Source: Phytophthora sp. 'mugwort' (Eukaryota; Oomycota; Peronosporomycetes; Peronosporales; Peronosporaceae). From it: a DNA stretch of 64,000 nucleotides. Below are positions 13,200 to 23,500 of the stretch, piece after piece. The stretch is from NCBI GenBank assembly GCA_033558025.1, contig JAUCEF010000007.1, positions 496,001-560,000 of the forward strand, read 5' to 3'. How positions within the stretch are numbered: the first letter of the stretch is position 1; each line of letters begins with the position of its first letter. Position numbers and translations under genes: made by a program. The notes below the pieces were generated by a model. The model made no database searches. It was not told where the DNA came from and was given only the letters and a program-made list of their open reading frames with translations.

Positions 13200-14250
13200 C
13201 TATTCTTGTTGCTGGAACCGTAAAACCAACAAAACCACCACTTGTTCGATGGTTTCGCAGTGAAGAAGGCCTTCCATATCGTTGGTTGAATGCTTCATTG
13301 ATGCGAGGAAGTCTTTCCGGCGCTGATTGAGGTGGGACGCTAATTGCGCCTTGGTTATACCAAGTGATAGAGCACTTGCGTCCTGAAGTTGAGTCGATAT
13401 CCACTGACGTAGCTGCAAGTCAACCAGGTGAAGTATGTTTTGCTGCGTTTTTAGGCGATCGCGACGCTGAGGATAAGACAGGATGACATTAATAGTCGTA
13501 CTTAATAAATGAAAGCAAACCGAGTCTTACCTGCTGCGTCTCCTCGCTCTGTCTCTCGATTTGAAGCAAGCGCCGCTGTTTTAGTTCATTTTCTGCTTTC
13601 TGCACCAAGGCGCTCATCGATTTCTCGATGTCAGAGGCATCGCCCATTCCATTCCATTCCCACGTGTTTATTTCCCATGTATTTTGACTACCACTAGGGG
13701 GCTCAAAAGCTGCCACCATCCGCTGAAAGACCTCATCAGGTACTTGTGCGCCTATATTTCGACCTGCATTCCGTTCGCCACAGATTGCTGCAGGGACGTT
13801 TAAATACACAAGAGCAAAGCCGCAATTCACTAAAGTCATGAATGACATGTCAGTAATAGTACTCGATTTCAGGAAAATGTACAGGACCTTACGCTCGATG
13901 GCGAGATGGGAGAAGCGCTTGCGGAGACTCCGATAGTGGAAAGTATCGTCGACTAGCAGCACCAGTTGATGCGTGGACCTCTTGCTGCTAGTTAATGCGC
14001 TCTGCTCTTCAATGTGCTTGGTTACTTGCCTCGTCATCTCTTGTTGGCACGTTTTCCACTTAACAGGGTCGAACTCGACGCCTGAATCCTCGAACGTCAT
14101 TTGTTCGTAGAACTCGTCAAAGGAGATCCGCTCGTAAAGCCTTGAAGGGGTACTGTTGCTCGCCACGAGATGCTTCACCAGCGTCGTTTTTCCAGCAGCA
14201 GGCAGCCCACACACGAGCACAAGAATAGTAACACACGGACTCCCAGCCAT
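13200..14250 (-). CDS. PSTK: L-seryl-tRNA(Sec) kinase (PSTK)
   Basis: PSTK phosphorylates Ser-tRNA(Sec) so that SepSecS can turn it into selenocysteinyl-tRNA. The P-loop is LVCGLPAAGKTTLVKHL near the N-terminus, then ISFDEFYEQM, LLVDDTFHYRSLRKRF, and FALVYLNVPAAICGERNAGR. The C-terminal part is LNQRRKDFLASMK. The ATG at 14250 (MAGSPCVTIL) is the first real one. A short intron near 13815-13890 carries no in-frame stop; removing it joins HLAIE to LNCGFALVYL, which fits the family better. A second intron lies at 13467-13530. The gene implies a working selenocysteine pathway in this organism. Confidence 0.85.
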
Positions 14251-14430
14251 CCGTCCACCGTCGAGAATATCCAATACTGAAAAATAAACGTTGCATTGCT
14301 ATCTCTTTACTGACTGTGGATTTTCATACCATGTTGCTTCATATAAAGTATCTTTTTTTCCTTTAGGTTAAGATCTTTATTCTTTCCTGTGTCGCATCTC
14401 CATTATCCCCACGAAGTCGTAATAGCATCA

Positions 14431-14930
14431 TCACGTACGTCGGCGTTCTTGCAGACTACTCGCTGCTGTTTTCTTGATCGTCGAATAGATACTGAGTCGA
14501 TGACGTTGAGGTCGAGGGGTCGACTCCACCTTCCGCTTGGAGCTGCTCTCTGTATGAACCAGGTCGGCAAATGGTTGGAGCTGTATCTCCTCTGTCTGCT
14601 GTCGCTTTTGAGCACTCGTTGCTTTTACACGTCGCCGAGTCTCCTGCTCCTCCTACACGACAAACTCCATGTATTAGTCTCACACATGCAGGAGGTCAAT
14701 AGCATGGATTGTGTCCTCACCGCTTGCTTCCTGCGGCTCAATTTATCGACGCAGCGCTGTAGACGTCGCAGCTCGCGCTGCTGAGCGCGATGCCGCTGCC
14801 ACTTGCGCCACTCGCGGGGGGCGTCAGCAGCCACAAAGCGCACCACAAAGGCGAGGGAGGGCAGCAGGACGTTGAGTAAGATACACACGAAGCCGAAGAA
14901 TGCAACGAGCTCCAATGCAAGCGCCACCAT
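14431..14930 (-). CDS. Small membrane protein with coiled coil, unknown function
   Basis: Two exons in phase (14721-14930 and 14431-14652) give 143 residues. Residues 1-33 are hydrophobic (LVAFFGFVCILLNVLLPSLA), then comes a charged helix (EWRKWQRHRAQQRELRRLQR) that continues across the splice as SRRKQA-EEQETRRRVKA, and a Ser/Lys-rich tail. The layout (an N-terminal membrane helix before a coiled coil) faintly recalls the first part of Get1/WRB, but the two later membrane helices of that family are missing, so no function is assigned. Confidence 0.5.
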
Positions 14931-15161
14931 GCTCGGACCTTCTCGTCTCGTGTTTGAGCCAATGGTAGGTTGGGCGGAAGTAGCTTTTTGACTCGATGCA
15001 AGGACTTACTCTCAACGTTCTCTGCCTCGTCGATAGTTTGAATTTTGCTTCTCTATCAGCTTGCTATAATACGATCGAGGACAAGTTCTTCACTCGCCTC
15101 GTCTCTCAAAATTACCAAGCAGTATGTGGTGGGCACCTCTGCAGTCTTACTCTGACAACAA

Positions 15162-18100
15162 TTACGCGTTTGGGGTGAGCCCTGCCTGGTGGTAGCCACC
15201 CTGGAACGTGGGCGGGAGGTCGATGCTGGCACCTAGATCCAGCAGCATCAGCTCTAGTCGAGACACGATCACATCGAAGGAAGGTCGGTCGGCCGCGTCC
15301 GACTTCCAGCACTCGGTGATCAGATTGATATACTCGCTGTCCACGCCCTCGGGGACTGGAGGCCGGATGCCAGCATTGATCGTCTTGTTATAGAACTTGA
15401 TAGGCGCCATCCCGATGAACGGGTTCTGCAGACCGCCGGCGATCATTTCCCACATCACAATGGCAAAACTACGTAGCAACATAGACGATCAGTTAGTCAA
15501 GACGAAAAAAAATGGCGTTAGGCAAGCATATGTCGACGCTAATATACCTCCAGTTGTCAGCCTTGAACGAGTACCCCAGGTCTTCATCCAACAGAACTTC
15601 GGGAGCAACCCTGTCCAACAAGCACAAACTTTAGCGCGACTCGCACTAGCCTCATCAATACAAGCTGAGCATGCACCTACCATCCAGTTGTACCACACTG
15701 AGTAAACGCAGTATCGGTATCCAGCACCTTGCTGATACCGAAATCGGCTACCTTGACTCGCCAGTCATCGTCCACCAAGAAGTTGTGGGACTGCAGACGG
15801 AAATAACAAGTCAAGACTTCGTATTGTGAAGGTAATCCAAACAGAAACGTCCGTCTTACCTTAATGTCACGATGAATAATTCGATTCGAGTGGAGATATT
15901 GGATGCCTCGTGCTGCATCAAGCATCATTCGTAGTTTGAACTAAATGAACAGTAAACAAGCGGTTAAAATTGTCTTATCCTGACACCATCAAAAGCATCA
16001 AACAAACTCCTACCTTCCAAGGAATTGTCTCGAAGTTGTTGCTGTGGATCACTTCAAATAAACTGTAAAAACATAGCAAGTGGTAGGTTAGCAAGCACCG
16101 GAATGCAAATATTTTGTTAACCCGCGTACCTTTTGCGAGAGCAATACTCCGTAAGAATCATCAACTTCGGATCCGTGCATGCTCCGATAAATAACACAAT
16201 ATTCGGGTGCTTCAGTTTTCTGAGCAACGCCACTTCTTGTCTGTAGTCACCAAGGATCTTGTCGGTCAATCGAGCATAACGGAATGACTTCACAGCTACC
16301 TCGGCGGCGCTATTCCGGTTCATCCACAGTCCACGGTAAACAGTAGCAGCCTTTCCACAACCCAGCTCGTTCTCCTTGCCGCTAAGGATGTGAATACTTT
16401 CATACGGAATCTCCAAATACTGGTTCTGTGACTCAAGAACGCGCGCTTGTTCCTGCAGTGTTGAGACATCCTCTTTCGCAAGCTCTTCCGAAATTGAACC
16501 TGTCAAGGACGCAGACGAATCTGCGCGATGGACAACCTTGTGCCGCCTTGTTGGAGAGGGAGAATCCGTTTCCTTCTCTTCGTGGGAAATAGCTTCTTCA
16601 ACTACGCCTGTCATGCGCGCGACAGGCTTGAGGTCTTCACTCGCCTTCCGCCGAATTAAATAGTGCGTCACGGACAATATCTTCCTCAGCTCTGCTTCTC
16701 GAGCTTCTACTCCCCGCTGCACTTCATGTCGTCGTTCAGCTGAAAGACTTACTGCTGCCGCACCCGAGTTGATCTAGACCAGCAAACAACAAATAGGGTT
16801 TAAGCACACGGAATAAATACACAAATTTGTACCATAAACTGAACGTACCTGTTCAAAGAGTTTCGCGAGAACGGAATTCTCGCCATTATCCTTGTCATCG
16901 ACGTGAATTTTATCACCATGAGCAAGTCCAATGTCTTTTCGGATGCCTGCATCTTCATCCTCCAGCATCAAAGCTGTCGACAATTGAGAATCTGCAAACG
17001 TGTCAACAGAACGAGGTCAGTTCTCAATGATACCTTGTACACCCAAAAACTAATTGTAGTGTAGATGAACCTTTAGCTAGATCATCTGTCTGCCGAATCC
17101 AAACAATGCGTTGACGATCTTTTGGGATTCCGATGTTCGAAGCGATCTCCTGTCGAAGCACTCCCACTGTTGCATCGAATGGGATTTCTAAACAAACGGG
17201 CGCTTGTGTATCACCTGATGCTTGAACACAGACCTAGAAGCATAGGACAGAAGTATAACGTATTAGGAACAGTACCACCACGAGTTGGCGCATAATGCTG
17301 AATCACGTACGACTCGAAGTAGCATACAGTCATTATCCACTGCCCTCCTAATTCGCTCGCGAATTGCTTCTTCCGATATTTCCGACTGCGTGCTGGCAAA
17401 AAAATGTACCTGTAAGCACAGCAAGAGCTTGTCAGTGATACCGTCCGTAGCATCTTTCCCGCTACTGGTTAAGCAAGTCACGTACGTGATGCGGAAACAC
17501 ACGGTAGATCTCGCTGCCGTGGACATGAGCAGTCACAGCGCGCTGAAGCTTCGAGCTAGATGCAAACGAATCTCGACGCTGGGGCGATCGCTCTCCATTC
17601 GAGCTTGGCCCAAACCACAATTCAATTTCATCATCTGAAGTTCCCCCACTCCAGCCACTTTCCACGCCTTGCCATGTGACCAGCACATATTTCGACACAA
17701 TCCGCTCAGTTCCACGATGTAACGGTACGTCCACTCGTAAGTAAATGTACATCGTGCTTCCTTCCTCTAACACGGAAGTAATCCCGCCGATTCCTTTCAA
17801 AGCGTACAATCCAGTCTGTTCCATATCAAAATCAACTGTTAGTTCCGTGTGCTTTATCAATCAAATGAACCGCGATTGAGCATAAGATGTCAAAACGTAC
17901 CATGCCCTTTTCCACCACAATCATCCTCTGAGTTGAGCTCTCAATATCCGAATTATCGTAGCCGCATACGGCCCAGTTGAACGGAGAAGTATCCGATCGA
18001 ATATCCTGTACCGTATCCATCACCTCGGGAGTAAACTCAATATCGTTCGTAATAAATCGTCTTGACGAGCTTCGAGGCCGCCGCCTCGGGGTCTGCAGAA

Positions 18101-18755
18101 ACACCGATCCATCCCTGTCAAATGATAACAATTTAGCATTGAAAAAGTCAGGATTCAGGTATCTCCAGGAAAGATTCGATACTAACGAGCTATTCGTACA
18201 TGAGTTCCTCCGGATTGTGGAGCGTCACATGCGCAACTGCACCCATGTGTTTCTGTAGTGAAGAACGCTCAAGTCAGTCTCCACAATCATCGCAAGGCAA
18301 CAACTCCTCCATCGCCCACTCACCCGAATGACGTAGTTAAACTCCGCATATTTCGTCCGCAGGTAGATCGGGAGGTTGCGTCCTTTCCAGCAGAACGATA
18401 ACACATTGGTCGGCGCCGAGTTTTCATCGTAACAATCGACACTGGTGAGTCCGTAGCACAGCGCATTGGGCGAGAAGAGCTCTGATGGCCACTTGGACTG
18501 GTCCGAGATACTGCCGTGTCCCGACGCAAGTACTTTGAGTGTGTTCCGCTTCTCCCCCTGGTCCTGTATCCGGCATCAAAGAGGTCAATACGAGCTGCGC
18601 CAACCGACGTCCGAGCCAAGAGGACGCACCGCAAAGGAGAAAATGACCCACGTGGGTGAGTTCTTGGTCTTGATGTCATGCAACACACTGTCTACCTGGC
18701 TGAAGCGCAGGTCCTGCGCCTTGACAGTGCGCACAAACGTGTGCGGCACCTCCAT
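15162..18755 (-). CDS. TKL-family protein kinase with two ADF-H domains and a ubiquitin-like segment
   Basis: This is a large multi-exon gene. Exons at 18630-18755, 18324-18563, 18200-18252 and about 18114 downward join in phase. Domains in order: a first ADF-H-like (cofilin fold) unit with SPTWVIFSFA, FSPNALCYGLTSVD, LSFCWKGRNLP and KHMGAVAHVTLHNPEELM; a second, coactosin-like unit with MDTVQDIRSDTSPFNWAVCG and SKYVLVTWQGVESGW; a ubiquitin-like stretch (IPFDATVGVLRQEIASNIGI); a linker; then the kinase. Kinase motifs are GCGKAATVYRG, VAVKSF, ILGDYRQEVALLRKLKHPNI, IIHRDIK, NFLVDDDW, ADFGISK and CWKSDAADRPSF, all of tyrosine-kinase-like (Raf/CTR1) type, with catalytic residues intact. ADF-H domains bind actin, so a cytoskeleton-linked kinase is inferred. 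The stop is at 15162-15164. Confidence 0.78.
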
Positions 18756-19704
18756 GCCGTTGCGCTTAGTATGGGCGAAGCACAAAATCCTGGCACTTAA
18801 GTGTGCGGGCTACAGCAGCAGCCTCCAGTCCTGTTGATTATTTCCTTCTTCCTCAAATAAGTAAAACCCCTCCTTTGTGTCAGAAGCCGGGGATTCAGTT
18901 GGTCGTGTAGTCTGCGAGATCTGTCACAGCAGAGCGTAACACACATTGTAAGTCTCTCGCTTCCTTCAGCTCCCACCTCTACTCTTAACTCGACTCACCG
19001 AGTGCGCCGATCGTCCCTATGAGCCTAAGAGAGATAGCGTCGGCGGCATGCGCTGCCTGCCCTGCCTTCCTGCCGTACGAGACTCGAGGTGTGTCAGCCT
19101 GAGTTTCCGCACTCACTGTACTGGCAATGGGGTACTGTGCGAAAAACAACCACGAGATCGTAGAGTCGCCTCGGTTTTAGGGAATTGACCACCGATTGGC
19201 TGAGATAGCTTCGATGTCACATCGGCGATTGGTTGAAAATAAGCCTCAACGATTTTTTGAGTTGAACCGGCGACGAAAACTTACAGTTTCCTTCTCTATA
19301 CAAAATGCATCTCTTGCAGTGCCTAAAAGAATGCAGCTACAAGTACAAGCATGCCCGCCAGTCACGAAGAGGCGGCAGCGGTGAGGAGGTGTTCAAGCGG
19401 CCATTATAGCTGAGCACCAGCCCAAAATTTAGCGCTCCATTGTCGAGGAGGTGTCGCGGTGTCGCAGCAGCCTGACTTGTAGCGCAATGGCTCCCGGTTA
19501 AACTGCTGCGTAGCGCGAAAGAAACCGCTACTTTGCTTGGTTGAACAGTGGCACCATCAAGCGCATCAGGCACCGCACGTAGTTCACGATGTCGCGAGAC
19601 AGCGTGCGAACACACAAGGAGAAGGAGGAGAAGCTGTAAGGACAGCAAGGACGTCGGGTAAACGCACATTGGATTAGCCACCTGCAAGCAGGAGAGGTTG
19701 TAGC
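18756..19704. other. Intergenic region upstream of the ADF-H kinase and downstream of UBL5
   Basis: No convincing reading frame was seen. The stretch holds two ATTGG motifs (near 19195 and 19229, in a GATTGG context), which are candidate inverted CCAAT boxes. The 5' UTR of the kinase gene probably occupies the left part and the UBL5 3' UTR the right part. Confidence 0.35.
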
Positions 19705-19926
19705 TTAAGTGTAGTAGAGCTCGAGACCCATGCCGTCGTGGATCTCGTAGTCCTCGAGCGTGATGTGGTCCTTGTAGATGGTGTACCACTTCTGGATGCG
19801 GATCTTCTCAGGCCGTGTGCCCACCTGCGCTGCCACCAGCTTCTTTAGGTCACCCACCGTGTCGTCCTCGTTGCACTTGACGCGGATCTTCTTGCCCAGG
19901 CGGTCGTTCAGGATCACCTCGATCAT
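19705..19926 (-). CDS. UBL5: Ubiquitin-like protein 5 (UBL5/Hub1)
   Basis: The single-exon protein of 73 residues is the normal length for the family. It begins [20 protein letters not shown], continues with [20 protein letters not shown] and [20 protein letters not shown], and ends [12 protein letters not shown]. The C-terminal double tyrosine replaces the glycines of ubiquitin, so it binds partners without being conjugated. In yeast and animals Hub1 modifies spliceosome activity through Snu66; the same role is likely here. A start at the only possible ATG and full-length conservation make this one of the surest calls. Confidence 0.95.
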   Translation of the reverse strand: MIEVILNDRLGKKIRVKCNEDDTVGDLKKLVAAQVGTRPEKIRIQKWYTIYKDHITLEDYEIHDGMGLELYYT

Positions 19927-20043
19927 CGTTCTATTGCCCTTGCTTGTCTGGTCTTAACCAGCGAAAAATACAAGTGTCTACCACACAGAATCAGAAATGG
20001 GTTCAGAAAAAATCTTGGAATTATCAGAATGTAGTCATTTGTC

Positions 20044-20529
20044 ATGGAGGAGCAAATCTACCGCTTCCTGCTCGACGATGTTGTCTTGGACGTGTGCTTC
20101 GAGGTGCGGCGTACTCCATGGATAGTGCTCACCGAGTCTAGGTTCATGTCTCTCTCCCATTACTGCATCAGATGCACCGTCTGATCTCCGTGGACGGACT
20201 GAGTCTCGAGGAGCTTTATGACGTCGAACCCATTGAGCGCACAGTCGATACGCCCGTTGTGGAGCAGGACAGTGTGTTCGTAAGCTGCCTCTACTGCAAG
20301 CGACAGGTAAATTCTCCTCGATGATACTGGCGCATAACACAAGAGCTAATTGGTGGCGATCTTTCTGCAGGTATACGCGTCGCGGTACACAAACCACTTG
20401 GAGAAGTGCATGACTGGCTCGCGACGCATGGTGACTCCCAAACAACGGCAAGACGCAGCACGGGAGACGGAACGCAAACAACTACAGATACTGAGCAAAC
20501 CACAACTCAACGGTGCCGATGTGCCGTAG
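20044..20529 (+). CDS. SGF11: SAGA-associated factor 11 (SGF11), deubiquitinase-module subunit
   Basis: SGF11 belongs to the module of the SAGA coactivator that removes ubiquitin from histone H2B. Three exons in phase (20044-20103, 20172-20306, 20371-20529) give 117 residues. The N-terminal helix reads IYRFLLDDVVLDVCFEMHRL, which binds the SUS1/SGF73 side in known SAGA. The zinc finger is SCLYCKRQVYASRYTNHLEK followed by C (C-x2-C-x9-H-x3-C). The second intron falls inside the finger. The short basic tail (SRRMVTPKQRQDAARETERK) is probably flexible. The gene converges on the LRR/WW gene with 70 bp between stops. Confidence 0.85.
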
Positions 20530-20599
20530 ATTGCGATTGGGTGAAGGCGCACTATGATACAAATAGCGGCTACAAGCTTTCATTTAGATGAAGGGAACG

Positions 20600-23500
20600 T
20601 CAGAAACCAGGCAGATCGCTGTCGTCAAACTCAAAGTCGGACACTTCGCTGTGTCGAGGCGATTCCTCACCAACCTGTGCCCCCTGCTCTTCCTCTGCAG
20701 CAACCTCGGATCTCTGGTCCTCTATCGTGTACTCCTGACCCTCAGCCGTCGTTTCGTCGTACCATTGGCCACCACCAGTGGCTTCTTCGTACTGCTGCTC
20801 TTGAGCAGTGTGTTCTTGATACCCCTGCCCATCAGCATTCTCTTTGTATTCTTGACCTTCGACTGCGGGATCTTCATAATACTGACCTTCCGCAGCACCT
20901 TCTTCACCACCAGCTCCCTCTTCATAGTAACCGCGTTCCACCGTACCTTCGCCATACGTCTGGTATTCAGTACCTGTCTCTTCGTATTCTGCAGTCCCCA
21001 CTTCACACTCATCATCTTGCTCTTGCTGTTCTTCCGCGCCTCCACTTTCGTCTTCTGTACTAAATGGCTCATCGAGATCATAAGGCCAACCATCTGGAGG
21101 AGTCCACGAGCTTTCGCCAGTGCTGTGGTTAAACCAAAAGTAATGATTAGAATTGGGATCAAAGCCTTTTTCCCAGTCGCCAAATGTTTCAGCTTCCTCG
21201 TCGTCGGCGTCGACGCCTTCTCCGAGCTCGTACTGGGCTTCGGTGATATCCATCTCCTCTGTCACCACTTGGCCATCCCCAGTGTACTTGCCGTTGTCTT
21301 CGACCGCGTTGATTTCCTCGGTGTTGTAAGATTCACCATCGTAGCTCTCCATGGAGACTTCAACTTCTTCTTGAATGGTTGATTCATTGACCTCCCAGTG
21401 GTCTGCCTCAGCTTGCTCTTGTAATACAGCCTCACCATTTTCTTCGTCTCCAGACACAGCAGCCATTTCTTGCTCAAATGAGTCTCTTTTCTCACTCTCA
21501 GCATCAAGTTCGATCGACTCGACAAGCCACTCATAGTCCTCACTCTGAGTTGCCACTGCCTCGACTAGTGCCGATGAGTCATCGCCTGTCCTGTCAAACG
21601 TGGACTGGTCATGGCTTTCACCTCCCTTCGTTTCGTTAGAGTTTTGGTTGCTATCTGTAAGATCGTTCATCTGAATATCCATCGTGATATCTGTCGTAGC
21701 TGCGAGACGTGCAGAATCCGAGGCACAAGTTTCATCGTCTACAAAAAGTTGAGAAACTGGTTCGTCCGCTTTCACATCCACATTTTTGTCTTCACTAAGA
21801 ACAGAATCCGTAGACTCGAGGAAATCCACATTAACATCTTTAGCTGAGAAATCACACGTCCGGTTATCACTAGGTACCACATTCTGAGGAGTGCCGGGGA
21901 GCTGAGAATTGGCGTTGTCGTCATCATGAGCTAGTGACGATGTAGCCCCGACGAGAGAAGAATTAACGCTACCAGATGCCGGTTGTGTTGGGTTTGGGTT
22001 TTCGTCATGTGCATCATTTGCTAATTCGTGCTCTTGCTCCAGCACTGATTCCTCCTTTTCAACATCAATCATCTCAGCAGCATTTGGTTGGTTAAGAGTG
22101 TCCTCTTCGGCTTGAATCATTGTGGTGATGATTCCACGCAGTTCATTCGATCGGATCCACCTGCAAAATGCTCGAATTACTCCGGAACCTGGAGCATGAA
22201 TCTGTAGTTTCTCTAACAGTTGTCGCATACACTTCTTGACAATACCCAATTTGGTGAACCACTCAGTACATTGGGCTTGAAGCTCATGCTCGTGCTGTCC
22301 TTGTGCATTGGTGAACAACTCATAGCTTTCATGTTCATTCAGAATGTCCAATGCGTCAAGACTTGCACGATAATCAACCAATTTCTTGCGATCCCCTTGC
22401 TCCTTCTCGCTCATAGATAGCAGCACATTCAGAGCAGTCAGCGCGGTTGAAAACTCCTCTTTGGCATGGTTTAAGAAGTCCGAGACAGCTAGATCGTGCA
22501 AAAAGCTAGCTTCTTTTGAGCTATTTGTTGGCGGTGAGCTAGATTTTTCCATCCCAGGAGGATACGGGTCAACGCGGAAGGTAAGAACTCCTTTAGGAGA
22601 TCGCGGAGTATTGGCCGGGTCAATACGAAACACCATTGCGTCTTTTAGGGGAGAAGAACGATGAGGACTGGGTGATCGCGACGCAGTCTTTGGAATAACT
22701 TCGGGTCCCTCTTTTATAGACGTTGCGGACGCATCACTCGCTCGTTTGCGGCTCTCTACTTTTGCCAGTATTGATCGAGATCGCACACTTAGACCGAGCG
22801 TACCAGTTGGTCGTCGCTGGGTCATATCTCGTGCAAGTTGTAGGCGCTCTCCAACTGTCATTGCCCCTTGGAAATTAACTCGAGACTGTCGTTTCTGCTC
22901 CTGGTGCATCAATGTCTTATCAACCGGAGTGTGTTTGGGAGCACTGAGCTCGCTCGCTCGACGTTGCTGTTCTCTTACCACGCTGGGGTCTACCAATGCT
23001 GGCTTTTTCTTCATCTTCTTTACAGGACCTGGTTGTGGTGGACCAAAGGAATACACAGACGTCTTCATCTTCGGTGGAGAAGGGATGGCTTTCCCTCGTG
23101 ATCGAAACCCAATTGCTCGACTTCTCAGTTCATCTTTTTGTCGTTGTTGTTCACGAGTTAGTGGCTTCTTTGGTCGGTCTTCACCTCCGTCTTCATCTCT
23201 TGTATCCCATTCATCATCATCATGCTGGCTTTGGCCTGAATTGTGGCTTACGACATCTTGTAAAATGTGGAGAGTATCGCATGCAATAGAGACCCACAGT
23301 GTCTTGTAGTCGGGTATTAAGTCGCTTTCAAACAAACATTTACCGGGATTAGCAGCGCTGTTCGCTTTCTTCTTGTCCTTAATGAGGAGACCAGCACACG
23401 GAATCGAACCCAATGATTGAAGTGCTGGCAGGAGATTTCGCACATAAACAGTGTTTTTCCGTTTCTGACGCTCGTCCGTCTCGACTACAGGATTCCCGTT

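Noticed and set aside
14456..14683. Alternative frame for the second exon of the small membrane protein
   Set aside because: The donor and acceptor phases select the other frame, which also continues the coiled coil.
18191..18193. TAG as the end of a separate ADF-H protein gene
   Set aside because: A GT donor just before it and an AG acceptor at about 18115 join exactly in phase to the next ADF-H domain, so one gene is more likely.
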